NCBI RefSeq assembly: GCF_016865485.1
Contig: NZ_AP024452.1
Span: 5,912,501-5,976,500, forward strand
Length of the DNA stretch: 64,000 nucleotides
DNA from: Luteitalea sp. TBR-22
GTDB lineage: Bacteria; Acidobacteriota; Vicinamibacteria; Vicinamibacterales; Vicinamibacteraceae
Direction of reading: 5' to 3'
Shown here: positions 56,850 through 64,000 of the stretch, piece by piece
Numbering within the stretch: position 1 is the first letter of the stretch
Layout: every line of letters starts with the position of its first letter
The notes under the pieces: model-generated
The model's input: only the letters and a program-made list of their open reading frames with translations
Told to the model about the DNA's origin: nothing
Databases searched by the model: none
Translations under genes and position numbers: made by a program

Positions 56850-57233
56850 CTAGCGCCAGGCCCGGACCGCTTCCGCCATCGCGGCGACGACCACCGCGGA
56901 GACGCCCACCAGCACCCCCAGCGGGTGCAGGTGCAAACGGCCAATGATAACGTAGCCGGCCGCCAGCAGCAACGCGTACCGGCCCGCGAGGCCGAGCGCC
57001 GCCCTCACGGGCGAGATCCTCCGCGTTTCCTGTCCGTCCGGGGGTGGCCCGAGGGCGGCCACGCCCCGCTTCAGCGCGCGAAAGCTGATGCCGGCCAGCA
57101 GGCCCCCGCCGACCACCCCGCCGGCAAGCCGCCAGCCCCCCAGCACCCACGCGCCCGCGGCGCTGATGGCCAGCACGATGACGGTGTCACGCTCGAGCCG
57201 GGCGGCCAGCGCGACGTCAGCGGGAGCCGGCAT
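56850..57233 (-). CDS. atpI: ATP synthase subunit I
   Basis: Small membrane protein of 127 residues with four helices (about 15-32, 36-52, 80-97, 103-120) and the start LAARLERDTVIVLAISAAG. AtpI proteins guide assembly of the c ring and are the usual gene before atpB. Sequence conservation in the family is low, so the call rests on topology and on its place between atpZ and atpB. It overlaps the end of the atpZ gene by 17 nt. Confidence 0.85.
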   Translation of the reverse strand: MPAPADVALAARLERDTVIVLAISAAGAWVLGGWRLAGGVVGGGLLAGISFRALKRGVAALGPPPDGQETRRISPVRAALGLAGRYALLLAAGYVIIGRLHLHPLGVLVGVSAVVVAAMAEAVRAWR

Positions 57234-57447
57234 CGAAGGCCCGGCGGGTGATCCGCACCACGTTGAGGACCGCGGCCGCGAACCCGAGCACGAACCCGAT
57301 CAGCATGCCCCAGGGGCTGGAGCCGAACGCCTCGTCGGCTTTCACACCCAGCCACGTGCCGATGACGAGCGCCAGCACGAACGACAGCCCGAGGGAGCCG
57401 AGTTCGCCCGCCGTGCGCCAGTAGCCGGAGGGGCGGGGGCTCACCAT
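57217..57447 (-). CDS. atpZ: AtpZ-like F0 accessory protein
   Basis: A 76-residue protein with two helices (about 17-33 and 46-64) and the AtpZ/AtpI pattern AGELGSLGLSFVLALVIGTW then WGMLIGFVLGFAAAVLNVVR. AtpZ and AtpI together are thought to serve ring assembly or cation supply. ATG 57447 begins 7 nt after the stop of the upstream secreted-protein gene; an upstream in-frame start would overlap that gene. Confidence 0.85.
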   Translation of the reverse strand: MVSPRPSGYWRTAGELGSLGLSFVLALVIGTWLGVKADEAFGSSPWGMLIGFVLGFAAAVLNVVRITRRAFDAGSR

Positions 57448-57454
57448 GGCGAGC

Positions 57455-57802
57455 TCAGGGCTTGCCGCCCGCGCAGGGAACGACCGTCGGGGCCAGGGGA
57501 TCGGCAGCCGCAACCTGAACCGGGGCCGGTGGCGCAGCCGCCGGCCGGGCGGGAGCGTCGCAGTCGGCCTTCGCCGTCCCGTTGACCGCCCCGGGGGCCG
57601 CGGTCGGCTTGCCCTTCGGCTTCTTCTTCGCTGACGCAGACGATGGACGGGGGGCCTTTCCGGTGGTCACGGTCGAGGCGGCGGTCTTCCGGGGCGCCGG
57701 GGTCGTGGCCGAGGAGGCTGCCGGAGGGCCGGCCGTCTGGGCGCGAGCCGGGGCATGGCCGAGCACGCCGAGGACGAGCAGGGAAGCGAGGATGCGGGTC
57801 AC
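57455..57802 (-). CDS. Small secreted Ala/Pro/Lys-rich protein upstream of atpZ
   Basis: A 115-residue frame from GTG 57802, no known family. A signal peptide (about 1-21, ILASLLVLGVLGHAPARAQ) is followed by a low-complexity segment rich in Ala, Pro, Thr and Lys (SASAKKKPKGKPTAAPG) with two cysteines (in KADCDAPARP and VVPCAGGKP). The stop is 7 nt before atpZ, so it would be the first gene of the F0 operon. The coding status rests on the clean signal peptide and the spacing. Confidence 0.6.
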   Translation of the reverse strand: MTRILASLLVLGVLGHAPARAQTAGPPAASSATTPAPRKTAASTVTTGKAPRPSSASAKKKPKGKPTAAPGAVNGTAKADCDAPARPAAAPPAPVQVAAADPLAPTVVPCAGGKP

Positions 57803-57944
57803 GCGTGGCGTCCTCTCGATGGCGCCTGGGCCCGTCGGCGACCGCCGGGCTCGGAGGATCGTCGAACAAGTGCAGCACAAGGCGGGCCGTTGGCCCTCGA
57901 CTATACTCCAAGGGCGGGTCCTGTCCCGCCACGGACACCCTCTG

Positions 57945-58841
57945 ATGCGACAACTCCTGACGCTCGTTCTGGCTGCGGCTCTGGCCTCGTCCGTGCTCGC
58001 GCCTGCCGCGCAGGCCCAGTCCGATCCACGCCAGCGCACGCTGCTGGTCACCGCCATCGGCCCCGACGGCCTGCCCGTCGAGACCCTGGACGCCGAAGAC
58101 GTCGTGGTCCGCGAGGACGGCGTGGCGCGCGAGGTGCTCAAGGTCACGCGCTCGACCGCCCCGATGGACATCACCATCCTGGTCGACAACAGCCTCGCCT
58201 CGACGCGCGCTTTGCAGGACATCCGCCTCGGGCTCGAGCAGTTCGTCACCAACTACGCCGGTCCCCACCCGATCACCATCATGACGGTGGCCGACCGCCC
58301 GACCGTGCAGGTCGCCTCGACCACCGGCAAGCCGCAACTGGTCTCGGCCGTCAAGCGCCTCTTCGCGCAGCCCGACTCCGGCGCCATGATGATCGAGGGC
58401 ATCGTCGATGCCTCGCGAGCCATCCAGAAGCGAAAGCCGGCGCGCGCGACGATCATCGCGATCACCAGCTTCGGCACCGAGTTCAGCGATCGCGGCTTCC
58501 AGTTCGCCCTCGATGCGCTGGCCGAGTCCGGTGCGACGCTGCACGTGCTGGAACTGCAGGACACGCAGCGGGCCGACCCGACCAGCCAGAACATGCGGGA
58601 CCGCAACGTGGTGATCGATCGCGGCACCACCGAGACCGGTGGCGCCCGCGAGCTGATCATCGCCAACATGAACCTCACCGACGCGCTGCAGAAGGTCGGC
58701 CGGATCGCGCTGACCCAGCACGAGGTCCTCTACGGCCGGCCCGATCGCCTGGTCCCGGCCAAGGAGGTCGAGGTCTTCTCGGCGCGGCCGACGCTGAAGA
58801 TCAGGGCGAACACCCTGCAGGCGAACCGGGTACGTCGATGA
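57945..58841 (+). CDS. Secreted VWFA-type protein with altered metal site
   Basis: A 298-residue exported protein. A signal peptide ends at AAQAQ (about 25). A short beta domain (VTAIGPDGLPVETLDAEDVVVREDGV) is followed by a von Willebrand A-like domain (about 75-230, DITILVDNSLASTRALQDIR). The metal-site signature DxSxS reads D-N-S-L-A, so the last serine is missing. It is the first of two tandem genes of one type that is common in Acidobacteriota; ATG 57945 is followed after the stop overlap (ATGA) by the second gene. Function unknown, probably cell-envelope protein binding. Confidence 0.8.
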   Translation: MRQLLTLVLAAALASSVLAPAAQAQSDPRQRTLLVTAIGPDGLPVETLDAEDVVVREDGVAREVLKVTRSTAPMDITILVDNSLASTRALQDIRLGLEQFVTNYAGPHPITIMTVADRPTVQVASTTGKPQLVSAVKRLFAQPDSGAMMIEGIVDASRAIQKRKPARATIIAITSFGTEFSDRGFQFALDALAESGATLHVLELQDTQRADPTSQNMRDRNVVIDRGTTETGGARELIIANMNLTDALQKVGRIALTQHEVLYGRPDRLVPAKEVEVFSARPTLKIRANTLQANRVRR

Positions 58842-59857
58842 CCCAGGCGCTGCTGTGCACCATCGTCGCGGGCGCGGTTGCCGCCGTGCTCGCCCAGCCC
58901 CCCGCCGGCAGCCAGGCGCCGGCCCCGCAGCCACCGGCCACGGCGCCAGCGGGCCAGCCGCCCGTCGAGGCGCCGCCGCAGGCACCGGCCCAGCCGGCCG
59001 AGCAGCCGATCTTCAGGTCGGGCGTCGAGGTCGTGTCGCTGAACGTGACGGTCACCGAGCGCGACGGCAAGTTCGTGTCGGGCCTGCCCAGGGAGGCGTT
59101 CTCCGTGTTCGAGGACGGCGTCAAGCAGGACGTCATCTTCTTCTCGGGCACGCAGCTGCCGACCGCCCTCGGGCTGCTGATCGACACCAGCGCGAGCATG
59201 AACGACAAGATGGCCATCACGCAGCAGGCGGCCATCGGCTTCGTGGAGCGCATGCACGCCGACGACGTGCTGACGATCGTCGACTTCGACAGCCGGGCGG
59301 AAATCCTGCAGGGCTTCACCGCGGAACGCGACCGCCTCTCGGCGGCCATCCGGCGGACGACGGCGGGCGGCTCGACGTCGCTGTACAACGCGGTCTACAT
59401 CGCGCTCAACGAGTTCAAGAAGATCCGCGCCGCCAACACGCAGCAGGACGTGCGTCGGCAGGCGATCGTCGTGCTCTCCGACGGCGAGGACACGTCGAGC
59501 CTGGTGCCGTTCGAGGAGGTGCTCGAACTGGCCAAGCGCTCCGAGGTGGCGATCTACGCCATCGGCCTCAAGGACCCGGGCGCCCGGTCGCGCCCGATGG
59601 GCGGCTTCAGCGAGTCGGACTTCGTGCTGAAGCAGTTCGCGCAGGAGACCGGCGGCAAGGCCTTCTTCCCGAGCGAGGCCGACGAGCTGCCGGCGATCTA
59701 CGGCGCGGTGGCCGACGAACTGGCCGCCCAGTACACCGTCGGTTACGCGTCGCGCAACCAGCGCCGTGACGGCCGCTGGCGCCGCATCGTGGTGCGCGTC
59801 GAGCGCCCGAACACCATTGCGCGCACCAAGCAGGGGTACTACGCGCCCACCAGCTAG
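58838..59857 (+). CDS. Secreted VWFA-type protein with intact metal site
   Basis: A 339-residue exported protein. After a leader (about 1-20) comes a Pro/Ala/Gln-rich linker (about 20-55), a beta domain (VVSLNVTVTERDGKFVSGLP, FSVFEDGVKQDVIFF) and a VWA domain (about 110-310) with the complete MIDAS motif DTSASM and later SDGEDTSS. The C-terminal part (QYTVGYASRNQRRDGRWRRI) matches the VWFA-related family described from Acidobacteria. Overlaps its neighbour by 4 nt, so the two proteins are probably partners. Followed by the hem operon after 15 nt. Confidence 0.85.
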   Translation: MTQALLCTIVAGAVAAVLAQPPAGSQAPAPQPPATAPAGQPPVEAPPQAPAQPAEQPIFRSGVEVVSLNVTVTERDGKFVSGLPREAFSVFEDGVKQDVIFFSGTQLPTALGLLIDTSASMNDKMAITQQAAIGFVERMHADDVLTIVDFDSRAEILQGFTAERDRLSAAIRRTTAGGSTSLYNAVYIALNEFKKIRAANTQQDVRRQAIVVLSDGEDTSSLVPFEEVLELAKRSEVAIYAIGLKDPGARSRPMGGFSESDFVLKQFAQETGGKAFFPSEADELPAIYGAVADELAAQYTVGYASRNQRRDGRWRRIVVRVERPNTIARTKQGYYAPTS

Positions 59858-59872
59858 CGCGTCACGTCGCCG

Positions 59873-60694
59873 ATGAGCCTCGCCGTCCTCTACACCGCCG
59901 CCTTCGGTGCCTACGTCTGGCACTTCGTGTCGCGCCGGCGGCTCGCCGGACGACTGGCGACGGGGATCCTCCTCGTGGCGGTCCTCGTGCACACGTTCGT
60001 GCTCGGGATGTACACGATGGAGCTGGGCGTCCCGCCCATGGCCGGGCGCACGGGCGCGGTGTCCACGTTCGTCTGGATGCTGGCCGTCGCCTACCTGTCC
60101 ATCGAGGTGTCGACCGACGAGCGCGGCATCGGCGTGTTCGTGACGCCCCTGCTGGTGGCGCTGCAGGGCCTGGTGGCGCACGGCGCGATGCCCACCGACG
60201 TGCCGCAGTACTTCGCCGCCCCGTTCGTCGCGGTGCATGTCGGCGCGTTGCTGTTCGCCTACGCCAGCTTCGCGCTGGCGTGCGTCATCGGCATCACCTA
60301 CGTGCTGCTCTTCCGCGAGTTGAAGCGCCGGACGCCGGGGGTCTTCTTCCAGCGCCTGCCGTCGCTGCAGGTCCTCGACCGGATGAACATGCGCGCGGTG
60401 TGGATCGGCTGGCTGCTGCTGTCGGTCGGGCTGGTCGGCGGTGCCGTCTGGCTGCGCGACGTGAGCACGCAGATGGCCAACGACCCGCGCCTGCCGCACA
60501 TGACCATCACCGACCCGAAGATCATGATGGCCGTGCTCACCTGGCTGATCTACGGCCTGCTGCTGGCGTCGCGCCGCTGGGCCGGGCTCAGCGCGCGTCG
60601 CACCGCCTGGCTGTCGGCGGTCGGCTTCGCCCTCGTCCTCCTGAACTTCCTGCCCGTGGCGTACTTCTTCGCCCGGAGCCACAACTTCGCCTGA
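59873..60694 (+). CDS. hemX: HemX/CcsA-like membrane protein
   Basis: A 273-residue protein with about eight helices belonging to the CcsA/HemX group. The region that in heme-handling CcsA proteins carries the WGxxWxWD motif reads HMTITDPKIMMAVLTWLIYG, so the tryptophans are gone while DPK and the following helix remain; that is the HemX type. HemX genes usually lie right before hemA, as here, and may influence the level of glutamyl-tRNA reductase. Histidines are present in VLVHTFVLGMY and FVAVHVGALLF. The stop shares one base with the hemA start (TGATG). Confidence 0.82.
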   Translation: MSLAVLYTAAFGAYVWHFVSRRRLAGRLATGILLVAVLVHTFVLGMYTMELGVPPMAGRTGAVSTFVWMLAVAYLSIEVSTDERGIGVFVTPLLVALQGLVAHGAMPTDVPQYFAAPFVAVHVGALLFAYASFALACVIGITYVLLFRELKRRTPGVFFQRLPSLQVLDRMNMRAVWIGWLLLSVGLVGGAVWLRDVSTQMANDPRLPHMTITDPKIMMAVLTWLIYGLLLASRRWAGLSARRTAWLSAVGFALVLLNFLPVAYFFARSHNFA

Positions 60695-62010
60695 TGCACC
60701 TCGTCCTGGTCGGCCTCAGTCACCACACCGCGCCGCTCGAGGTGCGCGAGCGGATCGGCATCAGCCGGTCCATGGTGCCGGCCGCCCTGGATCGCCTCGC
60801 CAACGACGGCTGCGACGACGCCGTGCTGCTGTCGACGTGCAACCGCACCGAGGTGTACGCGGTGGCTGCCGATCCGGTCGCGATGGGTGATCGGGTCATC
60901 AACTGCCTGGCCGACTATCGCGGCGTGAGCCGCGACGACATCGACGCGGCGCTGTACGTGCGCACCGACGCCGACGCGGCGCGGCACCTGTTCCGGGTCG
61001 CGGCGGGGCTCGACTCGCTGGTGGTCGGCGAGCCGGAGATCCTGGGGCAGGTGAAGGACGCCTACAAGGTCGCCAGCGAGGCGCGCGGCACCGGCAGCGT
61101 CCTCAACCGGCTGTTCCACGGCGCCTTCGCGATCGGCAAGCGCGTGCGCACCGACACCGGCCTGTCCGAGGGGGCCGTGTCGCTGAGCTACGCGGCCCTG
61201 ACGCTGGCGCGCAAGATCTTCGGCGACCTCGCGTCGCGCCACATGGTGGTGTTCGGCGCGGGCGAGATGTCGCGGCTGTCGGCGCTGCACTTCCACCAGC
61301 AGGTGGCCAGCACCACGATCGCCACCCGACGGCAGGATCGCGGTGAGGCGCTCGCCTCCGAGGTCGGCGGACGCGTGATTGCGTGGGACGACCGCCTCGA
61401 CGCGCTCGCCGAGGCCGACGTGCTGGTGTCGGCGACCGGGTCACCCGACCTCGTGCTCACTGCCGCCGATCTCGCGCGCGTGTTCGCGGCGCGCCGGCGC
61501 CGCCCGATGTTCGTGGTCGACCTCGCGGTACCGCGCGACGTCGACCCCGACATCGCCGAGCGCGAGGAAGTGTTCCTCTACAACATCGACCACCTGCGCG
61601 GCATCGTGCAGGAGAACCTGGCTCGCCGCCAGGAAGCCGTGGGCAAGGCCGAGCGCCTGGTGAACGACGAGGTCGCCGCCTGGTACAGCTGGCTCCGATC
61701 GCGAGCCGCGATTCCGACGGTGGTCGCGCTCCGGACCCGCTTCGAGCGCGTGCGCCAGGCGGAGCTCGAGCGACTGTCGCCCAAGTTCGCCGGCCTCGGG
61801 CCGGAGGCGCGCGACCGGGTCGACGAAGTCACGAGACTGATGATCGAGAAGCTCCTGCTGACCCCCACCGAACAGCTCAAGGCGATCGACGACCACGAGA
61901 CCATGGCCGCGTGCTCGGCGGCGCTGCGGCGCCTGTTCGCGCTCGACGACGAGACGGCGGCCGTCGAGGCCGATCGGGCGGACGCGTCGCGGCAGAAGGC
62001 GCGATCGTGA
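60694..62010 (+). CDS. hemA: Glutamyl-tRNA reductase HemA
   Basis: NADPH-dependent enzyme that reduces glutamyl-tRNA to glutamate-1-semialdehyde, the first step of the C5 tetrapyrrole route. 438 residues. The N-terminal catalytic domain has GLSHHTAPLEVRER (7-20) and STCNRTEVY with nucleophile C49, then GEPEILGQVKDAY; the NADPH domain has VVFGAGEMSRL, LAVPRDVDPDI and YNIDHLR; the C-terminal dimer domain ends with LTRLMIEKLLL-like helices. Co-translated with hemX and hemC (GTGA overlap). Confidence 0.96.
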   Translation: MHLVLVGLSHHTAPLEVRERIGISRSMVPAALDRLANDGCDDAVLLSTCNRTEVYAVAADPVAMGDRVINCLADYRGVSRDDIDAALYVRTDADAARHLFRVAAGLDSLVVGEPEILGQVKDAYKVASEARGTGSVLNRLFHGAFAIGKRVRTDTGLSEGAVSLSYAALTLARKIFGDLASRHMVVFGAGEMSRLSALHFHQQVASTTIATRRQDRGEALASEVGGRVIAWDDRLDALAEADVLVSATGSPDLVLTAADLARVFAARRRRPMFVVDLAVPRDVDPDIAEREEVFLYNIDHLRGIVQENLARRQEAVGKAERLVNDEVAAWYSWLRSRAAIPTVVALRTRFERVRQAELERLSPKFAGLGPEARDRVDEVTRLMIEKLLLTPTEQLKAIDDHETMAACSAALRRLFALDDETAAVEADRADASRQKARS

Positions 62011-62984
62011 CCACGACCTGGCGGATCGGCACGCGCGGCAGCGCGCTCGCGCTGTGGCAGGCCACCACGGTGAAGGCGCGGCTCGAGAGCATGGGTGTCG
62101 CGCCGTGCGAGATCGTGGTGATCAAGACCGACGGCGACCGCCTGCAGGACGCGCCGCTCTCCGACGTCGGCGGCAAGCGGCTGTTCGTCAAGGAGATCGA
62201 GGACGCCCTGCTGGAGGGCGAGATCGACCTGGCGGTGCACAGCTCGAAGGACATGGCCGTGGTGCTGCCCGGCGGACTGCACATCGCAGGCGTGCTGCCT
62301 CGCGCCGACCCGCGCGACGCGGTCGTGCTGCCCGAGACCAGTGGGCTCGTCGACGCGACGCTGGCACAACTGAGCGAGGTGCTCGGCGCGACGCCGCGGA
62401 TCGGCACGAGCAGCGTGCGGCGGGTGGCGCAGTTGCATCGGCAGTTCCCCGGCGCCGAGTTCCTGCCGGTGCGCGGCAACGTCGACACGCGCCTGCGCAA
62501 GCTCGACGGGGGCGACTACGACGCGCTGGTCCTGGCGGCGGCCGGCCTGCAGCGGCTCGAGCGCGGGGCGCGCATCAGCGGGTACCTGCCCGTCGAGGCC
62601 TGCATCCCGGCGCCCGGCCAGGGCATCGTGGCGATCGAGTGCCGCGAGGACGCCGAGGAGATCACGCAGACGCTCGTGGCGATGAGCGATCGTGCCGCGG
62701 ACCTGGCCCTGCGGGCCGAGCGCGCGCTCGTCGCCGCGGTCGGCGGCGGCTGCCAGTTGCCCCTCGGCGCGCACTGTCGCCACACGGCCGACGGTGGCCT
62801 CGAGCTGATCGCCTGCGTGACCTCGCTCGAGAGCGAGCACGAGGTGCGGGCCCTCGGCTTCGGCGAGGCCGAGGATCCGGAGGGCCTCGGCGAGCGCGTC
62901 GCCGAGCGCCTCCTCGCCGACGGCGCCGGCGCGATCCTCGACGCGGTCCGCGAGTACGACGGGCCCCTGCCGGCGCAGGACTAG
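62007..62984 (+). CDS. hemC: Hydroxymethylbilane synthase HemC
   Basis: Porphobilinogen deaminase that joins four porphobilinogen units. 325 residues from GTG 62007, overlapping the hemA stop. Motifs are RIGTRGSALALWQA (6-19), VHSSKDMAV (near 78-86, with the catalytic Asp), GTSSVRRVAQL, LPVRGNVDTRLRKLD and the dipyrromethane-binding C249 in GGGCQLPLGAH. Its normal partner HemD is not separate but fused to the next gene product. Confidence 0.96.
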   Translation: MTTTWRIGTRGSALALWQATTVKARLESMGVAPCEIVVIKTDGDRLQDAPLSDVGGKRLFVKEIEDALLEGEIDLAVHSSKDMAVVLPGGLHIAGVLPRADPRDAVVLPETSGLVDATLAQLSEVLGATPRIGTSSVRRVAQLHRQFPGAEFLPVRGNVDTRLRKLDGGDYDALVLAAAGLQRLERGARISGYLPVEACIPAPGQGIVAIECREDAEEITQTLVAMSDRAADLALRAERALVAAVGGGCQLPLGAHCRHTADGGLELIACVTSLESEHEVRALGFGEAEDPEGLGERVAERLLADGAGAILDAVREYDGPLPAQD

Positions 62985-63146
62985 CCGCGCGACGAGCTCC
63001 CCCGTGGCTGGGGCTGGCGGGTCCCTCGTCACCGACGGCCCCGTCACGTGTCCACGGCGGCCCGGTCCCGTGTCCCGTGCCTCCCTTGTGACTGGTCGCT
63101 GTTCCCCTTCTCCCCCGATCAGCGCGTGCGGCAGTACCATCACTCC

Positions 63147-64000
63147 ATGACTCCCGTGTCCATCGTGGGCGCAGGCCCCGGAGATCCCTCGCTCATCTCC
63201 ATGCGCGGTCTGCGGTGCCTCACGCGCGCCGACGTCGTCGTCCACGATTCCCTCATCGACAAGCGGTTGCTGCGCATGGCGCGGCCCGACGCCGAGTGCA
63301 TCGACGTCGGCGACGCGGCGCCGGCCGGCGCCGCACAGGAAGCGATCTGCCTGCTGATCGCCGAGAAGGCCCGCGAGGGTCGTTCGGTGGTGCGCCTCAA
63401 GTGGGGCGACCCGTTCGTGTTCGACAGCGGCGGCAAGGAGGCGCTGTTCCTGCACGAGCAGGGCATCCGCTTCGAGGTGGTGCCCGGCATCCCGGCGCTG
63501 GTCGGCATCCCCGCCTACGCCGGCATCCCGGTGACGTACCCGGGGTCGGGCAACACGCTGACCTTCATCCGCGGTTTCGAGGACGGCGCGGAGGACACGC
63601 CCGATCTCGACTGGCACCAGCTCGCCAAGGTGGACGGGACGCTGCTCTGCTACGCGGGCCCGCGGCAGCTCGGTCGCGTCGCCGCCTCGCTGCTGGCGCA
63701 CGGGCGCCCCGGCGACGACTCGGCCGCGATCGTCTACAACGGCACGACCCCGCAGCAGCGCACCACCGACGGGACGCTGCGCGACCTGGCGCAGCGGCTC
63801 GAGACGCACCCGTCGCACGCGCCCGCCGTGCTGGTGGTCGGCCCGTCGGCAGGGCTGCGCGCCCACCTGCGGTGGTTCGACGAGCGGCCGCTGTTCGGCA
63901 CGCGCATCGTCGTGACCCGGTCGCGGGAGCAGGCGGGCGAGTTCGTGGAGCGGCTGCACGACCTCGGCGCCGAGGTGATCGAGGCCCCGTCCATCCACAT
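63147..64000 (+). CDS. Uroporphyrinogen-III C-methyltransferase/synthase fusion (CobA-HemD), truncated by window end
   Basis: The frame from ATG 63147 runs past the window edge; 284 residues are visible. Residues 1-245 are a SUMT/CobA methyltransferase: VSIVGAGPGDPSLISMRG (4-21), RLKWGDPFVFDSGGKEA (about 89-105), VVPGIPALVGIPAYAGIPVT and TLLCYAG. From about 252 a HemD domain begins (LFGTRIVVTRSREQAGEFVE, LGAEVIEAPS). It would close and methylate the tetrapyrrole, giving uroporphyrinogen III and precorrin-2. The SUMT motif KGGDPFVFGRGGEE is changed to KWGDPFVFDSGGKE, so the methylation activity is less certain. Confidence 0.88.
   Translation, partial: MTPVSIVGAGPGDPSLISMRGLRCLTRADVVVHDSLIDKRLLRMARPDAECIDVGDAAPAGAAQEAICLLIAEKAREGRSVVRLKWGDPFVFDSGGKEALFLHEQGIRFEVVPGIPALVGIPAYAGIPVTYPGSGNTLTFIRGFEDGAEDTPDLDWHQLAKVDGTLLCYAGPRQLGRVAASLLAHGRPGDDSAAIVYNGTTPQQRTTDGTLRDLAQRLETHPSHAPAVLVVGPSAGLRAHLRWFDERPLFGTRIVVTRSREQAGEFVERLHDLGAEVIEAPSIH

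Overview
The window is a GC-rich (estimated near 70%) bacterial chromosome segment. Genes sit in dense, often 4-nt-overlapping operons that use ATG, GTG and TTG starts. The best guess is an Acidobacteriota member of the Vicinamibacteria/Luteitalea type. That rests on a paired set of VWFA-type secreted proteins, ASPIC/VCBS and TPR proteins, a meso-DAP-type MurE and the style of the intergenic repeats; it is inference, because no rRNA gene is present. No tRNA, rRNA, insertion sequence, prophage or CRISPR array was found.

Layout. 1-13617 (minus strand): division and cell-wall (dcw) cluster mraZ-rsmH-ftsL-ftsI-murE-murF-mraY-murD-ftsW-murG-murC-ftsQ, with a recognisable sigma-70 promoter and MraZ operator. 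murB and ddl are missing from the usual places, and a long inverted repeat splits murD from ftsW. 13688-19242 (plus): surface-glycan operon with a GT4 glycosyltransferase, three GT2 enzymes, an SDR sugar epimerase/dehydratase and a DegT sugar aminotransferase. 19399-27876: an STN-like secreted protein, a GatB/YqeY protein, a VCBS/ASPIC protein, a TPR protein (minus), murJ, an MFS exporter and a rhomboid protease. 27984-33351: a cupin, a fused E1 alpha/beta 2-oxo-acid dehydrogenase, a beta-propeller protein, a LuxR-type regulator with a degenerate receiver, and an enoyl-CoA hydratase. 33545-36943: copper block with a cupredoxin, the P-type ATPase CopA and a CorE-like ECF sigma factor with a C-terminal Cys-rich tail. 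36962-39931: GlxA-type regulator, a YcaC-like hydrolase and an NmrA-type protein. 40126-45864: complete RND efflux operon (adaptor, pump, outer-membrane channel). 46192-48165 (minus): CopZ-like HMA protein and two unknown proteins. 48305-51319: an orphan CpaF-like ATPase and BipA/TypA. 51327-54319: a divergent pair of a CHASE8-type hybrid histidine kinase and a YfiR-like periplasmic protein. 54399-57802 (minus): an EamA exporter and an F0 part-operon (secreted peptide, atpZ, atpI, atpB, atpE). 57945-59857: two VWFA proteins. 59873-64000: tetrapyrrole operon hemX-hemA-hemC followed by a cobA-hemD fusion that runs off the end.

How the parts work together. The dcw genes make the lipid-linked peptidoglycan precursor, murJ (elsewhere in the window) flips it, and FtsI/FtsW/FtsL/FtsQ use it at the septum. 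The glycan operon probably builds an exported polysaccharide or glycolipid. The copper genes sense, carry and export Cu(I). The hem genes make uroporphyrinogen III from glutamyl-tRNA. Nothing here is a clear mobile or defence island. The least ordinary points are the inverted repeat inside the dcw operon, the duplicated module in FtsI, the missing catalytic tyrosine in the sugar SDR, the CHASE8-kinase/YfiR pair, the sodium-type ligand pattern in the ATP synthase c subunit, and several families of intergenic palindromes.
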